Shown: positions 1 to 6,641, counted from the stretch's first letter. The stretch is DNA of 16,456 nt from an uncultured Oscillospiraceae bacterium (GCA_934486875.1 CAKSPU010000050.1:1-16456), one strand, 5' to 3'. The notes: generated by a model not told the origin, from the sequence alone. A program made the numbers and translations.

Positions 1-1
1 C

Positions 2-478
2 GATAATTACGAGCTTCTTGAAGCATACCCCGAAACAGAGCTTTTCGGCGGCAGGGCACGGAATATCTGCGGCAATCTTTATATGCTTTCCTCGGGCGAA
101 GTTTTCGATATTGACGGCAAAAGGTCATTTGTTTTCGGCGGCGGTCAGGCATCTGACATTGATGCACGTATCGAAAATGACACCTGGTGGGAGCAGGAGC
201 TTCCCGATGAAAAAAAGCTTGAAGAGGGCAGAGCAAAGCTGTCATCGCTGGGCGATACGGTGGATTACATATTTACCCACGAGCCTCCCGCATCTATTGC
301 GGAATTTCTTGATATGAGAAATCCCCACAGCCTGCCTATGAGCCGCCTTAACATTTATTTTGACAGGCTTAAGGGCGAGATAAATTTTAAACTGTGGTTT
401 TTCGGCAAGCTTCACAAAAACAAGCTGATACCGCCAAAGTATGCAGCGGTTTTCGATGAGCCTTATGTTATTGAATAA
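2..478 (+). CDS. Metallophosphoesterase (calcineurin-like), C-terminal part, 5' end outside window
   Basis: The reading frame is open from base 2 to a TAA at 476-478, giving the last 158 residues. The N-terminal metal-binding motifs (DxH, GDxxD, GNHD) would lie upstream of the window. Visible are a FVFGGGQASDID stretch, a TWWEQELPD segment and DYIFTHEPP. This pattern (a GGA/GGG turn, then WW.QE..., then a THxPP histidine motif) is known from bacterial and phage calcineurin-like phosphoesterases, where the THxPP histidine helps bind the dinuclear metal centre. The substrate cannot be told. The OGG-type glycosylase starts 12 nt downstream, so the two are probably co-transcribed. The family assignment rests on the C-terminal half only. 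Confidence 0.75.
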   Translation, partial: DNYELLEAYPETELFGGRARNICGNLYMLSSGEVFDIDGKRSFVFGGGQASDIDARIENDTWWEQELPDEKKLEEGRAKLSSLGDTVDYIFTHEPPASIAEFLDMRNPHSLPMSRLNIYFDRLKGEINFKLWFFGKLHKNKLIPPKYAAVFDEPYVIE

Positions 479-490
479 AGGGATATCAAT

Positions 491-1327
491 ATGGATTACG
501 AAGCAAAAAAAGAGGGTATGATCCTTTATGAAAAGGATATGACTCTTGATGACACACTTGACTGCGGACAGGCATTCCGCTGGGAGGCAGTCCCCTCCGA
601 TTATTTCAGAACATATAAGGGATATTTCAAAAATACTCCTCTTACAATTTCGGAAACGGAGCATAACAGCGGAAAATTTATTCTTCACGGCGTTTCGGAG
701 AGCGATTTTCTGAACATCTGGTATGATTATTTTGACCTGGGCACGGATTACGGTGAGCTGAAGCGCCGCTTTTCCGAGGACAGCACGCTTTCAAAAGCCT
801 GTGATTATGCAGGCGGAGTCAGACTTCTGAAGCAGGACAGGGAAGAGTGCCTTATCTCATTTATCCTGTCCCAGAACAACAATATCCCACGTATAAAGGG
901 GATAATCGGCAGGCTTTGCGATATGTACGGAGGATTTCCCGATTTTGAGAAGATGAAGGGTGTTAGTGCCGATGAGCTTTCACCTCTTCGTGCAGGATTT
1001 CGTGCAAAATACATCGAGGACTGCGTGAGACGTGTTACAGGCGGTGAGCTTTCTCTTGACAGCATTTCGGATATGCCCACAAATGAAGCTGCAAAAGCGC
1101 TGATGACCGTTAAGGGGATAGGCCCGAAGGTAGCGATGTGCGTTCTGCTTTTCGGCTTTTATAAGACTGACGCATATCCTGTTGATGTGTGGATAAAAAG
1201 AGTCAATGAACGCTTTTATCCGAACGGACTGCCCGACTGCGCAAAGGGTGTTGAGGGCATAGCCCAGCAGTATCTTTTTCATTATATCAGGACTTCGGGA
1301 GAAAATGTTGTAAGCTCTGAAAAGTAA
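491..1327 (+). CDS. ogg: 8-oxoguanine DNA glycosylase/AP lyase, OGG1 type
   Basis: This 278-residue protein removes 8-oxoguanine from DNA and nicks the abasic site by beta-elimination. The N-terminal domain carries the DCGQAFRW motif (24-31). The helical domain has SQNNNIPRI (127-135), matching the estranged-base-binding NNN segment of OGG1, and AGFRAKYI (168-175). The helix-hairpin-helix VKGIGPKVA (207-215) contains the catalytic lysine K213, and the following AYPVDVW holds the catalytic aspartate D232. All key residues are present and the length is normal for bacterial OGG proteins. AAAGGG lies 8 nt before the ATG. It sits between a phosphoesterase (12 nt gap) and an FAD-dependent dehydrogenase (20 nt gap), likely one operon. 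The symbol is descriptive; the family assignment is firm. Confidence 0.93.
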   Translation: MDYEAKKEGMILYEKDMTLDDTLDCGQAFRWEAVPSDYFRTYKGYFKNTPLTISETEHNSGKFILHGVSESDFLNIWYDYFDLGTDYGELKRRFSEDSTLSKACDYAGGVRLLKQDREECLISFILSQNNNIPRIKGIIGRLCDMYGGFPDFEKMKGVSADELSPLRAGFRAKYIEDCVRRVTGGELSLDSISDMPTNEAAKALMTVKGIGPKVAMCVLLFGFYKTDAYPVDVWIKRVNERFYPNGLPDCAKGVEGIAQQYLFHYIRTSGENVVSSEK

Positions 1328-1347
1328 AAAATTGTGCGGAGGAAAAA

Positions 1348-2940
1348 ATGGCGATCATAATATCGGGAATATCAATGCCTGTTGGAACATCGGATAATGA
1401 GATCATTGCGGCAGGACTGAAAAAGGCAGGCATATCATATGAAAATGCAGTGAGAACGGGAATACATAAAATTTCGCTTGATGCACGAAAGCAGAATGAT
1501 ATCAAAACCGTTTCTTCCGTATGGGCTGAGCTTGAAGATACTTCCGCAGAACAAAGAATATGCGATAAAAAGGATAACTGCGCTCTTGTGGACATCACGC
1601 CTTTTAAGCCTGTTATAACAGGAACGGAGCGTCCCGACGGACGGATAGCGATTGCAGGCTTCGGACCTGCGGGAATGTTTGCGGCTCTGGTGCTTGCGGA
1701 AGCGGGGTATCGCCCTGTTGTCTTTGAACGGGGAAGTGATGTTGACAGCAGAGCAGATGCAGTATCATCATTCTGGGCAGGCGGCAGATTTTCGGCGGAG
1801 ACCAATGTGCAGTTCGGTGAGGGCGGCGCAGGAACATTTTCCGACGGAAAGCTCACCACACGGATAAAAGACCCCCTTTGCAGATTTGTGTCCGCAAGAC
1901 TTGCGGAAATGGGCGCTCCCGAGGAGATACTTACAAAAGCAAAGCCCCATATCGGCACTGACAAGCTCAGGAATGTGGTGAAAAATATCCGCAAAAGGAT
2001 AATTTCACTGGGCGGCGAAGTCCGTTTCAATTCAAGGGTTGAAGATATAAGGACGGATAAGGGCAAAATAAAGAGCGTTGTTGTAAACGGTGAAGAGATC
2101 AATGTCAGTGCGCTGATACTTGCTGTGGGACACAGCGCAAGGGATACCTTTGAGATGCTGCATTCAAATGGCATTGCAATGGAAGCAAAGCCATTTGCAG
2201 TGGGGGCAAGGATCGAGCACACTCAGGAGAGCGTTAACAGAAGTCTCTACGGCGCTCATTATAATGACCCTGTACTTCCTGTGGGTGAATATCAGATGAG
2301 CTATACGAAAAACGGCAGGGGAGTTTACACATTCTGTATGTGTCCCGGAGGAACTGTAGTACCTGCCCAGAGCGAGAAAAATACCGTTGTCACAAATGGT
2401 ATGAGCGAATTTGCAAGAGACGGAAAAAATGCGAATGCGGCGCTTGTGGTATCGGTATCCCCTGATGATTTCGGGAAAAATGTGCTTGACGGAGTTGATT
2501 TTGTCCGCAAAATAGAACGCTGTGCATTCAAGGCTGCGGGCGGCAGCTACGGTGCACCTGCATCAACGGTGGGAGCCTTTTTGGAAGGTAAGGGCGGCAT
2601 CATCTCGCCATCTGTTGAGGCAACATATGCAAGGGGCGTTGTTCCCTGTGATCTGAATGATGTTCTTCCTCGGTTTGTGACCGATATGATGCGGACGGGT
2701 CTTGGAGTTTTTTCAAAAAGAATGACTTGCTTCGGGGACAAGGGTGCTCTGCTTACGGCACCCGAAACAAGGACATCTTCCCCCGTAAGGATACCGAGGG
2801 GCGAAAATATGTGCAGTCTGTCCGCTGTGGGATTATATCCCTGCGGAGAGGGTGCGGGATATGCGGGCGGAATTATGTCCGCTGCTGTTGACGGCGTAAG
2901 GCAGGCGTGCGAAGTTATGAAAGTGTTCGGAGTCAGCTGA
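1348..2940 (+). CDS. NAD(P)/FAD-dependent oxidoreductase (COG2509-type dehydrogenase)
   Basis: This is a 530-residue flavoprotein of unknown substrate. Residues 1-90 form a small N-terminal domain with an SLDARKQNDIK segment typical of this family. The FAD-binding Rossmann fold follows with GFGPAG (104-109) and the ribose-binding acidic residue in VVFERG (E127). A long conserved family block, QFGEGGAGTFSDGKLTTR (155-172), lies near the flavin. A late GEGAGYAGGIMSAAVDG segment is the usual C-terminal FAD contact that closes such folds. GGAGG sits 6 nt before the ATG. It is the last gene of the phosphoesterase-OGG run and is followed by a terminator. The family is widespread in anaerobic Firmicutes, but I know of no established reaction. 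Confidence 0.9.
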   Translation: MAIIISGISMPVGTSDNEIIAAGLKKAGISYENAVRTGIHKISLDARKQNDIKTVSSVWAELEDTSAEQRICDKKDNCALVDITPFKPVITGTERPDGRIAIAGFGPAGMFAALVLAEAGYRPVVFERGSDVDSRADAVSSFWAGGRFSAETNVQFGEGGAGTFSDGKLTTRIKDPLCRFVSARLAEMGAPEEILTKAKPHIGTDKLRNVVKNIRKRIISLGGEVRFNSRVEDIRTDKGKIKSVVVNGEEINVSALILAVGHSARDTFEMLHSNGIAMEAKPFAVGARIEHTQESVNRSLYGAHYNDPVLPVGEYQMSYTKNGRGVYTFCMCPGGTVVPAQSEKNTVVTNGMSEFARDGKNANAALVVSVSPDDFGKNVLDGVDFVRKIERCAFKAAGGSYGAPASTVGAFLEGKGGIISPSVEATYARGVVPCDLNDVLPRFVTDMMRTGLGVFSKRMTCFGDKGALLTAPETRTSSPVRIPRGENMCSLSAVGLYPCGEGAGYAGGIMSAAVDGVRQACEVMKVFGVS

Positions 2941-2961
2941 CAGCATTATATTCAATTATAG

Positions 2962-2994
2962 TCGGGGAGCAGGTATCTGTTCTCCGATTTTTTT
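2962..2994 (+). terminator. Rho-independent terminator after the FAD-dehydrogenase gene
   Basis: A 10-bp stem (TCGGGGAGCA with TGTTCTCCGA, two G-U pairs) around a 6-nt loop is followed directly by seven T. It lies 22 nt after the stop codon and closes the operon. Confidence 0.85.
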
Positions 2995-3041
2995 CTGCAC
3001 TGCCATAACGCTGTAAAGTATTATATTCTACGGAGCGTTTA

Positions 3042-3070
3042 TTGAATTTTATGCAGGAATGGTTTATACT
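3042..3070 (+). promoter_or_regulatory. Sigma-A promoter of the XRE/SOR-like gene
   Basis: TTGAAT (3042-3047), a 17-bp spacer, and TATACT (3065-3070) form a good sigma-A promoter. Transcription should start near 3077, some 35 nt before the chosen start codon. An imperfect inverted repeat (AACGCT at 3007-3012 with AGCGTT at 3034-3039) ends just upstream of the -35 box and could be an operator. Confidence 0.65.
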
Positions 3071-3111
3071 CTAATTGAGCTCGGAAAACAAAATGAAAGG
3101 AAATGATACAA

Positions 3112-3699
3112 ATGAACTGCTATGAAGCGGGGAAGCTTATCAGAAGCAGACGAACAGAGCTGGGACTTACTCAGAAAGCTCTTGCGGATAAAATGAACAT
3201 CAGCGACAAGACGGTATCAAAATGGGAGAGGGGACTTGGATTTCCCGACGTTAATCTTATAGCGGAGCTGTCGGAGATACTTTCCGTCAGCATAGAAAGT
3301 CTTATTTCAGGCAAATGTTCACAAAACGAATTTATGGAGGTCAATATGAAAAACAGTATCTATCACGTATGCCGTCAGTGCGGCAGCATCACAGTAAGCA
3401 CAGGCAAGGCGGAAGTCACCTGCTGCGGCGAAAAGCTTGAGCCTATGGAGGCAATGAAAGCGGCAGATGACCTGAAGCTGACGGTTTCGCCCGTTGAGAA
3501 TGAATGGCTCGTAACGGGTGACTGCCCTATGACCAAGGAGGATTACATTTCCTTTGCGGCGTTCTTCACTTCCGAAACTATGTATATGGTAAAGCTCTAT
3601 CCCGAGTGGGACCTTTGCTTCCGCATTCCGGGCAGAACAAGCGGAAAGCTTGTGTGGTACAGCAAAAAACAGGGACTGCTTTTTCAGTATGTACATTAA
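3112..3699 (+). CDS. XRE-family regulator fused to a desulfoferrodoxin/superoxide-reductase-like domain
   Basis: This is a 195-residue two-part protein. Residues 4-65 are a Cro/C1-type helix-turn-helix (LGLTQKALADKM, then SDKTVSKWERG) expected to bind DNA. Residues 84-110 carry C87-x2-C90 and C104-C105-G, the spacing of the rubredoxin-like zinc/iron knuckle of desulfoferrodoxin. The rest (PMTKEDYI 139-146, YPEWDL 163-168) resembles the superoxide-reductase fold but lacks the set of His ligands needed for the catalytic iron, so reductase activity is unlikely. Such fusions are common in Clostridia; a metal- or redox-sensing role is inferred. I chose the ATG at 3112 because AGGA lies 10 nt upstream. 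The in-frame ATG at 3103 is only 2 nt from it. A second strong start lies inside the gene at 3346. Confidence 0.85.
   Translation: MNCYEAGKLIRSRRTELGLTQKALADKMNISDKTVSKWERGLGFPDVNLIAELSEILSVSIESLISGKCSQNEFMEVNMKNSIYHVCRQCGSITVSTGKAEVTCCGEKLEPMEAMKAADDLKLTVSPVENEWLVTGDCPMTKEDYISFAAFFTSETMYMVKLYPEWDLCFRIPGRTSGKLVWYSKKQGLLFQYVH
3336..3348 (+). promoter_or_regulatory. Internal ribosome binding site and in-frame ATG within the XRE/SOR-like gene
   Basis: A full GGAGG (3336-3340) stands 5 nt before an in-frame ATG (3346-3348, Met79). Initiation here would give a 117-residue protein holding only the Cys-knuckle and SOR-like part. The position falls exactly at the linker between the HTH and the metal-knuckle domain. 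Use of this start is inferred from sequence only. Confidence 0.45.
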
Positions 3700-3861
3700 G
3701 AACCTGTCTTCACAAGCATATGCGCACGTCTTTTCGGCAAATTTTGCCACAGACTGCGTTAAAAATCCTTGCCGGGCGACAGCCCGCCTGCGGATTTTTG
3801 CCTTGTCTGCAACAAAATTATGCTCGAAAATCCGCACACATTTCTTATGAAGACAGGTTCT
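3699..3861. repeat. Fold-back (MITE-like) palindromic element
   Basis: Perfect 14-bp terminal inverted repeats, AGAACCTGTCTTCA (3699-3712) and TGAAGACAGGTTCT (3848-3861), enclose a 163-bp stretch whose two halves are similar along most of their length when one is reverse-complemented. Shared blocks include TTTTCG, AATTTTG, CAGAC and AAAAATCC. The centre is a tight hairpin (CGGGC-GACA-GCCCG, 3773-3786). It has no coding capacity, and its left end shares a base with the stop codon of the XRE gene. No clear target-site duplication is visible. No second copy was seen in this window. Confidence 0.75.
3761..3803. terminator. Terminator-like core hairpin of the fold-back element
   Basis: AAAAATCC (3761-3768) pairs with GGATTTTT (3792-3799), with a GC-rich inner stem of CGGGC and GCCCG. 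The right arm ends in five T and the left arm begins with five A, so on either strand the hairpin could terminate transcription. It is the only terminator candidate between the XRE gene and the next promoter. Confidence 0.4.
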
Positions 3862-3866
3862 AAATA

Positions 3867-3895
3867 TTGACATTCTTTCCTTTATGTGGTATGAT
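3867..3895 (+). promoter_or_regulatory. Consensus sigma-A promoter of the small membrane protein gene
   Basis: TTGACA (3867-3872), 17 bp, TATGAT (3890-3895): a near-perfect promoter beginning 5 bp beyond the end of the fold-back element. The expected transcript start, near 3902, is followed at once by a small hairpin, GCAGA-GTGT-TCTGC (3903-3916), that could stabilise the mRNA 5' end or serve as an operator. Confidence 0.85.
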
Positions 3896-3946
3896 ATTTA
3901 ATGCAGAGTGTTCTGCGCAAAATATAAATTTTGAAAAGAGGAAAAA

Positions 3947-4339
3947 ATGAGAAAGCTTATTGACATTACATCACTTCTCTGCGGGATAGTTGCCATAGTT
4001 TCACTTATCTTCGGCATAAGGGTGCTCACGGGTCACGGTTATTTTATCGGACTTGCGCTTTTTTCAATGACAAGACAGGGTACGGTGTTCGGATTTATCG
4101 GAAATATTCTCGGCATAGCAGTTACCTGCGGAGGCTTCGGAGCTATGGGCTATTATGGTCTTACATCAGGTCGCAGTGCATCAAGCAGAAAAAATGCATT
4201 TATATGGGGACTTGTAATGTCGGCAATATGCTTGGTTTCCTTTGTTTGCAGCATTTTTGCGGGCAGCTTTAATTTCGGTGACATCGTTTTTCTGGCTCTT
4301 CCTCTTCTTTATACATACGGAATTTTCAAATCAGCTTAA
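3947..4339 (+). CDS. Small four-helix membrane protein of unknown function
   Basis: This 130-residue hydrophobic protein is not recognised as a named family. Four membrane segments can be seen at about residues 6-27, 46-70, 84-106 and 109-128, with short polar loops. The loop between helices 2 and 3 (SGRSASSRKN) is basic and probably cytoplasmic. There is no signal peptide cleavage motif and no catalytic signature. GAGG lies 5 nt before the ATG. The gene has its own promoter and its own terminator, so it is a single-gene unit between the XRE regulator and metY. Regulation by the XRE protein next door is possible but is only a guess from position. Confidence 0.75.
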   Translation: MRKLIDITSLLCGIVAIVSLIFGIRVLTGHGYFIGLALFSMTRQGTVFGFIGNILGIAVTCGGFGAMGYYGLTSGRSASSRKNAFIWGLVMSAICLVSFVCSIFAGSFNFGDIVFLALPLLYTYGIFKSA

Positions 4340-4352
4340 AATGACATTATAG

Positions 4353-4388
4353 GGTGCTGTCATACTTTATTGTAGGGCAGCGCCTTTT
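4353..4388 (+). terminator. Rho-independent terminator after the membrane protein gene
   Basis: GGTGCTGTC (4353-4361) pairs with GGCAGCGCC (4376-4384) as a 9-bp stem with two G-U pairs and a 14-nt loop, followed by TTTTGTGTTT. Confidence 0.75.
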
Positions 4389-4480
4389 GTGTTTCTTGGC
4401 AATATCCTACAGAAAATCAGCGGTGCAATTGGCATAAATTACAAAGTTCTAAAATCATATCAAAAATATAGGAAAACCCC
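4389..4480. other. AT-rich gene-free stretch upstream of the metY promoter
   Basis: About 90 bp lie between the preceding terminator and the metY -35 box. They are AT-rich with scattered A tracts. I see no gene, repeat or known riboswitch motif. With the leader (4510-4670) this makes a gap of about 330 bp between protein genes. Confidence 0.5.
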
Positions 4481-4509
4481 TTGACAAATTTTGCTGGGTG
4501 TTATATAAT
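4481..4509 (+). promoter_or_regulatory. Perfect consensus sigma-A promoter of metY
   Basis: TTGACA (4481-4486), exactly 17 bp, TATAAT (4504-4509). Transcription should start near 4516, leaving a leader of about 155 nt before metY. So strong a promoter fits the biased codon use of metY and suggests that control acts after initiation, in the leader. Confidence 0.92.
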
Positions 4510-4556
4510 ATGCTTACAGTCAAACACTACTAATTGAATAGGAATGGTGGTAATTA

Positions 4557-4604
4557 ATGCTTCTTATCAATAAACCATACTACGGACGAATGTGCCGCTG
4601 TTGA
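4557..4604 (+). CDS. Candidate Cys-containing leader peptide upstream of metY
   Basis: A 15-codon frame, MLLINKPYYGRMCRC, begins at an ATG 6 nt after GGTGG (4546-4550), about 41 nt into the predicted metY transcript, and ends in TGA 66 nt before the metY start. The last four residues are Met-Cys-Arg-Cys, so the ribosome would need Met-tRNA and Cys-tRNA just before termination. Its position ahead of a sulfur amino-acid gene matches the logic of amino-acid-responsive leader peptides, including the cysteine-rich upstream ORFs known in actinobacteria. No classic terminator hairpin follows. Control could therefore be translational, Rho-dependent or absent. Translation is inferred, not shown. Confidence 0.55.
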   Translation: MLLINKPYYGRMCRC

Positions 4605-4670
4605 CTTTAACTTAAAAAAACGATTCGATTTTATATAACCAAACAAATTTAAGAAATGAGGATTTTAATT

Positions 4671-5966
4671 ATGGCACAGATCACAGATACATCAGCTTGG
4701 GGCTTTGAAACAAAGCAGCTTCACATCGGACAGGAAAATGCAGACCCTGCTACAGATTCCAGAGCAGTACCCATTTATCAGACAACCTCTTACGTTTTCA
4801 AGAACTCCGCTCACGCAGCAGCACGTTTTGGTCTTGCTGACGCAGGCAACATCTACGGCAGACTTACAAACTCCACGCAGGACGTTTTCGAGCGCAGGGT
4901 AGCAGCCCTTGAAGGCGGCGTTGCAGCTCTTGCAGTGGCATCCGGCGCAGCAGCTATCACATATACATTCCAGAACCTCGCCGCAGCAGGTGACAACATT
5001 GTTTCCTCAAAGACTATCTACGGCGGTACATACAACCTCCTCGCACACACTCTTCCTCAGTACGGAATCAACACCACTTTTGTTAATATCCACGATCTTG
5101 ATGAAGTAAAGAATGCCGTAAAGCCCAACACAAAGGCAATTTTCCTCGAAACTCTCGGCAATCCCAACAGTGATATCGCTGATATTGACGCACTTGCAGA
5201 GATAGCTCACGCAAACAAGATACCTCTCGTTATCGACAGCACCTTCGCTACTCCTTATCTTCTCCATCCCATTGAGCACGGTGCAGATATCGTAGTTCAT
5301 TCCGCTACAAAGTTCATCGGCGGTCACGGAACTGCCATCGGCGGCGTTATCGTTGACAGCGGCAAGTTCGACTGGGAGGCAAGCGGAAAGTTTGCATCTC
5401 TCGTTGACCCCAATCCCAGCTACCACGGTGTTTCCTTTACAAAGGCCGCAGGTCCTGCTGCATTTGTTACAAAGATAAGAGCTATCCTTCTCAGAGATAC
5501 AGGCGCTACCATTTCTCCTTTCAATGCATTCCTGCTTCTCCAGGGACTTGAGACCCTTTCTCTCAGAGTTGAGCGTCACGTTGAAAATGCTCTTAAGGTA
5601 GTTGAGTTCCTTAAAAATCACCCCGCAGTTGAGAACGTAAATCACCCCTCACTTCCCGACCACCCCGACCACGCTCTTTATGAGAAGTATTTCTCCAACG
5701 GTGCAGGCTCTATCTTCACCTTTGAGGTAAAGGGCGGAGCTAAGGAGGCTCAGGAGTTTATCGACAGACTTCAGATATTCTCTCTCCTTGCAAATGTTGC
5801 AGATGTTAAGTCCCTCGTTATCCACCCCGCAAGCACAACTCATTCCCAGCTCACCGAAGAAGAGCTTCTTGATCAGGGTATCAAGCCCAACACAGTAAGA
5901 CTTTCAATCGGTACCGAAAGCATCAAGGATATCCTTGCAGACCTCGATCAGGCTCTCAGAGGCTGA
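4671..5966 (+). CDS. metY: O-acetylhomoserine sulfhydrylase (O-acetylhomoserine aminocarboxypropyltransferase)
   Basis: This 431-residue PLP enzyme of the Cys/Met-metabolism (gamma-family) fold makes homocysteine from O-acetylhomoserine and sulfide in the cytoplasm. The N-terminal GFETKQLHIGQ and AVPIYQTTSY, the phosphate-binding IYGRLTNST (61-69), the cofactor-ring aspartate D189 in VIDSTFATP, and the Schiff-base lysine K214 in SATKFIGGHG are all present. The C-terminal SLVIHPASTTHSQL and VRLSIGTES are typical. The length of about 430, rather than 380-400, favours sulfhydrylase over cystathionine synthase or lyase. The start at 4671 is preferred (GAGG 9 nt upstream) over the in-frame ATG at 4656. 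Codons are strongly C-ending (ATC, AAC, TAC, CTC), unlike the neighbours. It is monocistronic. Confidence 0.93.
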   Translation: MAQITDTSAWGFETKQLHIGQENADPATDSRAVPIYQTTSYVFKNSAHAAARFGLADAGNIYGRLTNSTQDVFERRVAALEGGVAALAVASGAAAITYTFQNLAAAGDNIVSSKTIYGGTYNLLAHTLPQYGINTTFVNIHDLDEVKNAVKPNTKAIFLETLGNPNSDIADIDALAEIAHANKIPLVIDSTFATPYLLHPIEHGADIVVHSATKFIGGHGTAIGGVIVDSGKFDWEASGKFASLVDPNPSYHGVSFTKAAGPAAFVTKIRAILLRDTGATISPFNAFLLLQGLETLSLRVERHVENALKVVEFLKNHPAVENVNHPSLPDHPDHALYEKYFSNGAGSIFTFEVKGGAKEAQEFIDRLQIFSLLANVADVKSLVIHPASTTHSQLTEEELLDQGIKPNTVRLSIGTESIKDILADLDQALRG

Positions 5967-5984
5967 TATAAGCATATAAAAACT

Positions 5985-6019
5985 GCCGTTCCGATACACA
6001 GTGTGTCGGGACGGCTTTT
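5985..6019. terminator. Bidirectional terminator downstream of metY
   Basis: GCCGTTCCGA (5985-5994) pairs with TCGGGACGGC (6006-6015), a 10-bp stem with one G-U pair. It is followed by TTTT on the plus strand and by AGTTTTTATA on the minus strand, so it can serve metY and the oncoming minus-strand operon. Confidence 0.8.
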
Positions 6020-6050
6020 GGTATCCAATAGCCTGTTGACGGCGGATTTG

Positions 6051-6109
6051 CAAAAAATAACGTATGCACCTCTTAAAAGCGCAGGGCTGTAGGAGGTGCA
6101 TATGTTTTT
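6051..6109. terminator. Bidirectional terminator downstream of the nitroreductase gene
   Basis: A 15-bp stem (6061-6075 with 6090-6104, core TATGCACCTC and GAGGTGCATA, two G-U pairs) is flanked by TTTTT at 6105-6109 on the plus strand and by a TTATTTTTTG run on the minus strand (6051-6060). It abuts the nitroreductase stop codon, so it is mainly its terminator. Confidence 0.8.
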
Positions 6110-6110
6110 C

Positions 6111-6641
6111 TTACTTGTTGTTTACGTAAATGACTCTGCCCTCTCTTCGTGGCTTTGCTTCGGGAACGGGCTTGTCGGAATAGCCTAAGATGCAGTTGCC
6201 GATGCCTTTGTATTTCTCGTCAATGCCCCATTTCTTCATAAGAGCCCTGCCCTCTTCCGTCTCGAACACCTCTTTTGCACGGTGTATCCAGCAGGAGTCA
6301 ACGCCAAGAGCGTGAGCCGCATTCATAAGATTGCCCATTACAAGAGAGCCGTCCTCAACATAGGTATGAACGGTGCTGTCGGCAAAAACGATGATGACCG
6401 TTGCCGCTCCGTAAAACGGGTCGGTGTTCGTGCCCATAACGGCGGCATTCATCATTGACAGGTCGGAAATAAGGTCTTTATTGCGGACTGCGACCATAAC
6501 AGTTGCCTGCCTGCCCATTCCGCTTGCGGCATATTCTCCTGCTTCGAGGATCTCTTTCAGAACATCATCGGGCACAGGTCTGCCGTCATATGAACGAACG
6601 CTTCTGCGCTCTTTGAGACATTTGATTACTTCATTCATCAT
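6111..6641 (-). CDS. Nitroreductase-family FMN-dependent oxidoreductase
   Basis: This 176-residue protein belongs to the nitroreductase fold, which uses FMN and NAD(P)H to reduce nitro compounds, quinones or similar substrates. The N-terminal RRSVRSYDGRPVP (about 12-24) is the FMN-phosphate motif of the family, followed by EAGEYAASGMGRQ. In the middle is GNLMNAAHALGVDSCWIHRA, and near the C-terminus GNCILGYSDKPVPEAKPR, both typical. The size suits the small single-domain type that works as a homodimer. The physiological substrate cannot be inferred. The start is ATG 6641 with GGAAG 5 nt upstream; TTG 6644 and ATG 6638 are alternatives. The gene upstream ends 48 bp before with no terminator between, so it is probably the last gene of that operon. 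Confidence 0.9.
   Translation of the reverse strand: MMNEVIKCLKERRSVRSYDGRPVPDDVLKEILEAGEYAASGMGRQATVMVAVRNKDLISDLSMMNAAVMGTNTDPFYGAATVIIVFADSTVHTYVEDGSLVMGNLMNAAHALGVDSCWIHRAKEVFETEEGRALMKKWGIDEKYKGIGNCILGYSDKPVPEAKPRREGRVIYVNNK

Noticed and set aside
1287..2222. 311-residue open frame on the minus strand opposite the FAD-dehydrogenase gene
   Set aside because: It lies wholly antisense to a well-supported gene, has low-complexity Ser/Pro/Ala-rich composition and shows no family motif.
3606..3863. Small coding frames across the fold-back element (85 and 66 residues)
   Set aside because: They arise from the palindromic repeat and the end of the XRE gene in other frames, without ribosome binding sites or recognisable protein features.
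4510..4670. SAM or T-box riboswitch in the metY leader
   Set aside because: I found no conserved riboswitch core motifs and no terminator/antiterminator pair; only the short ORF is supported.
5007..5645. 212-residue minus-strand open frame inside metY
   Set aside because: It is a shadow produced by the biased codon use of metY; no motif or ribosome binding site supports it.
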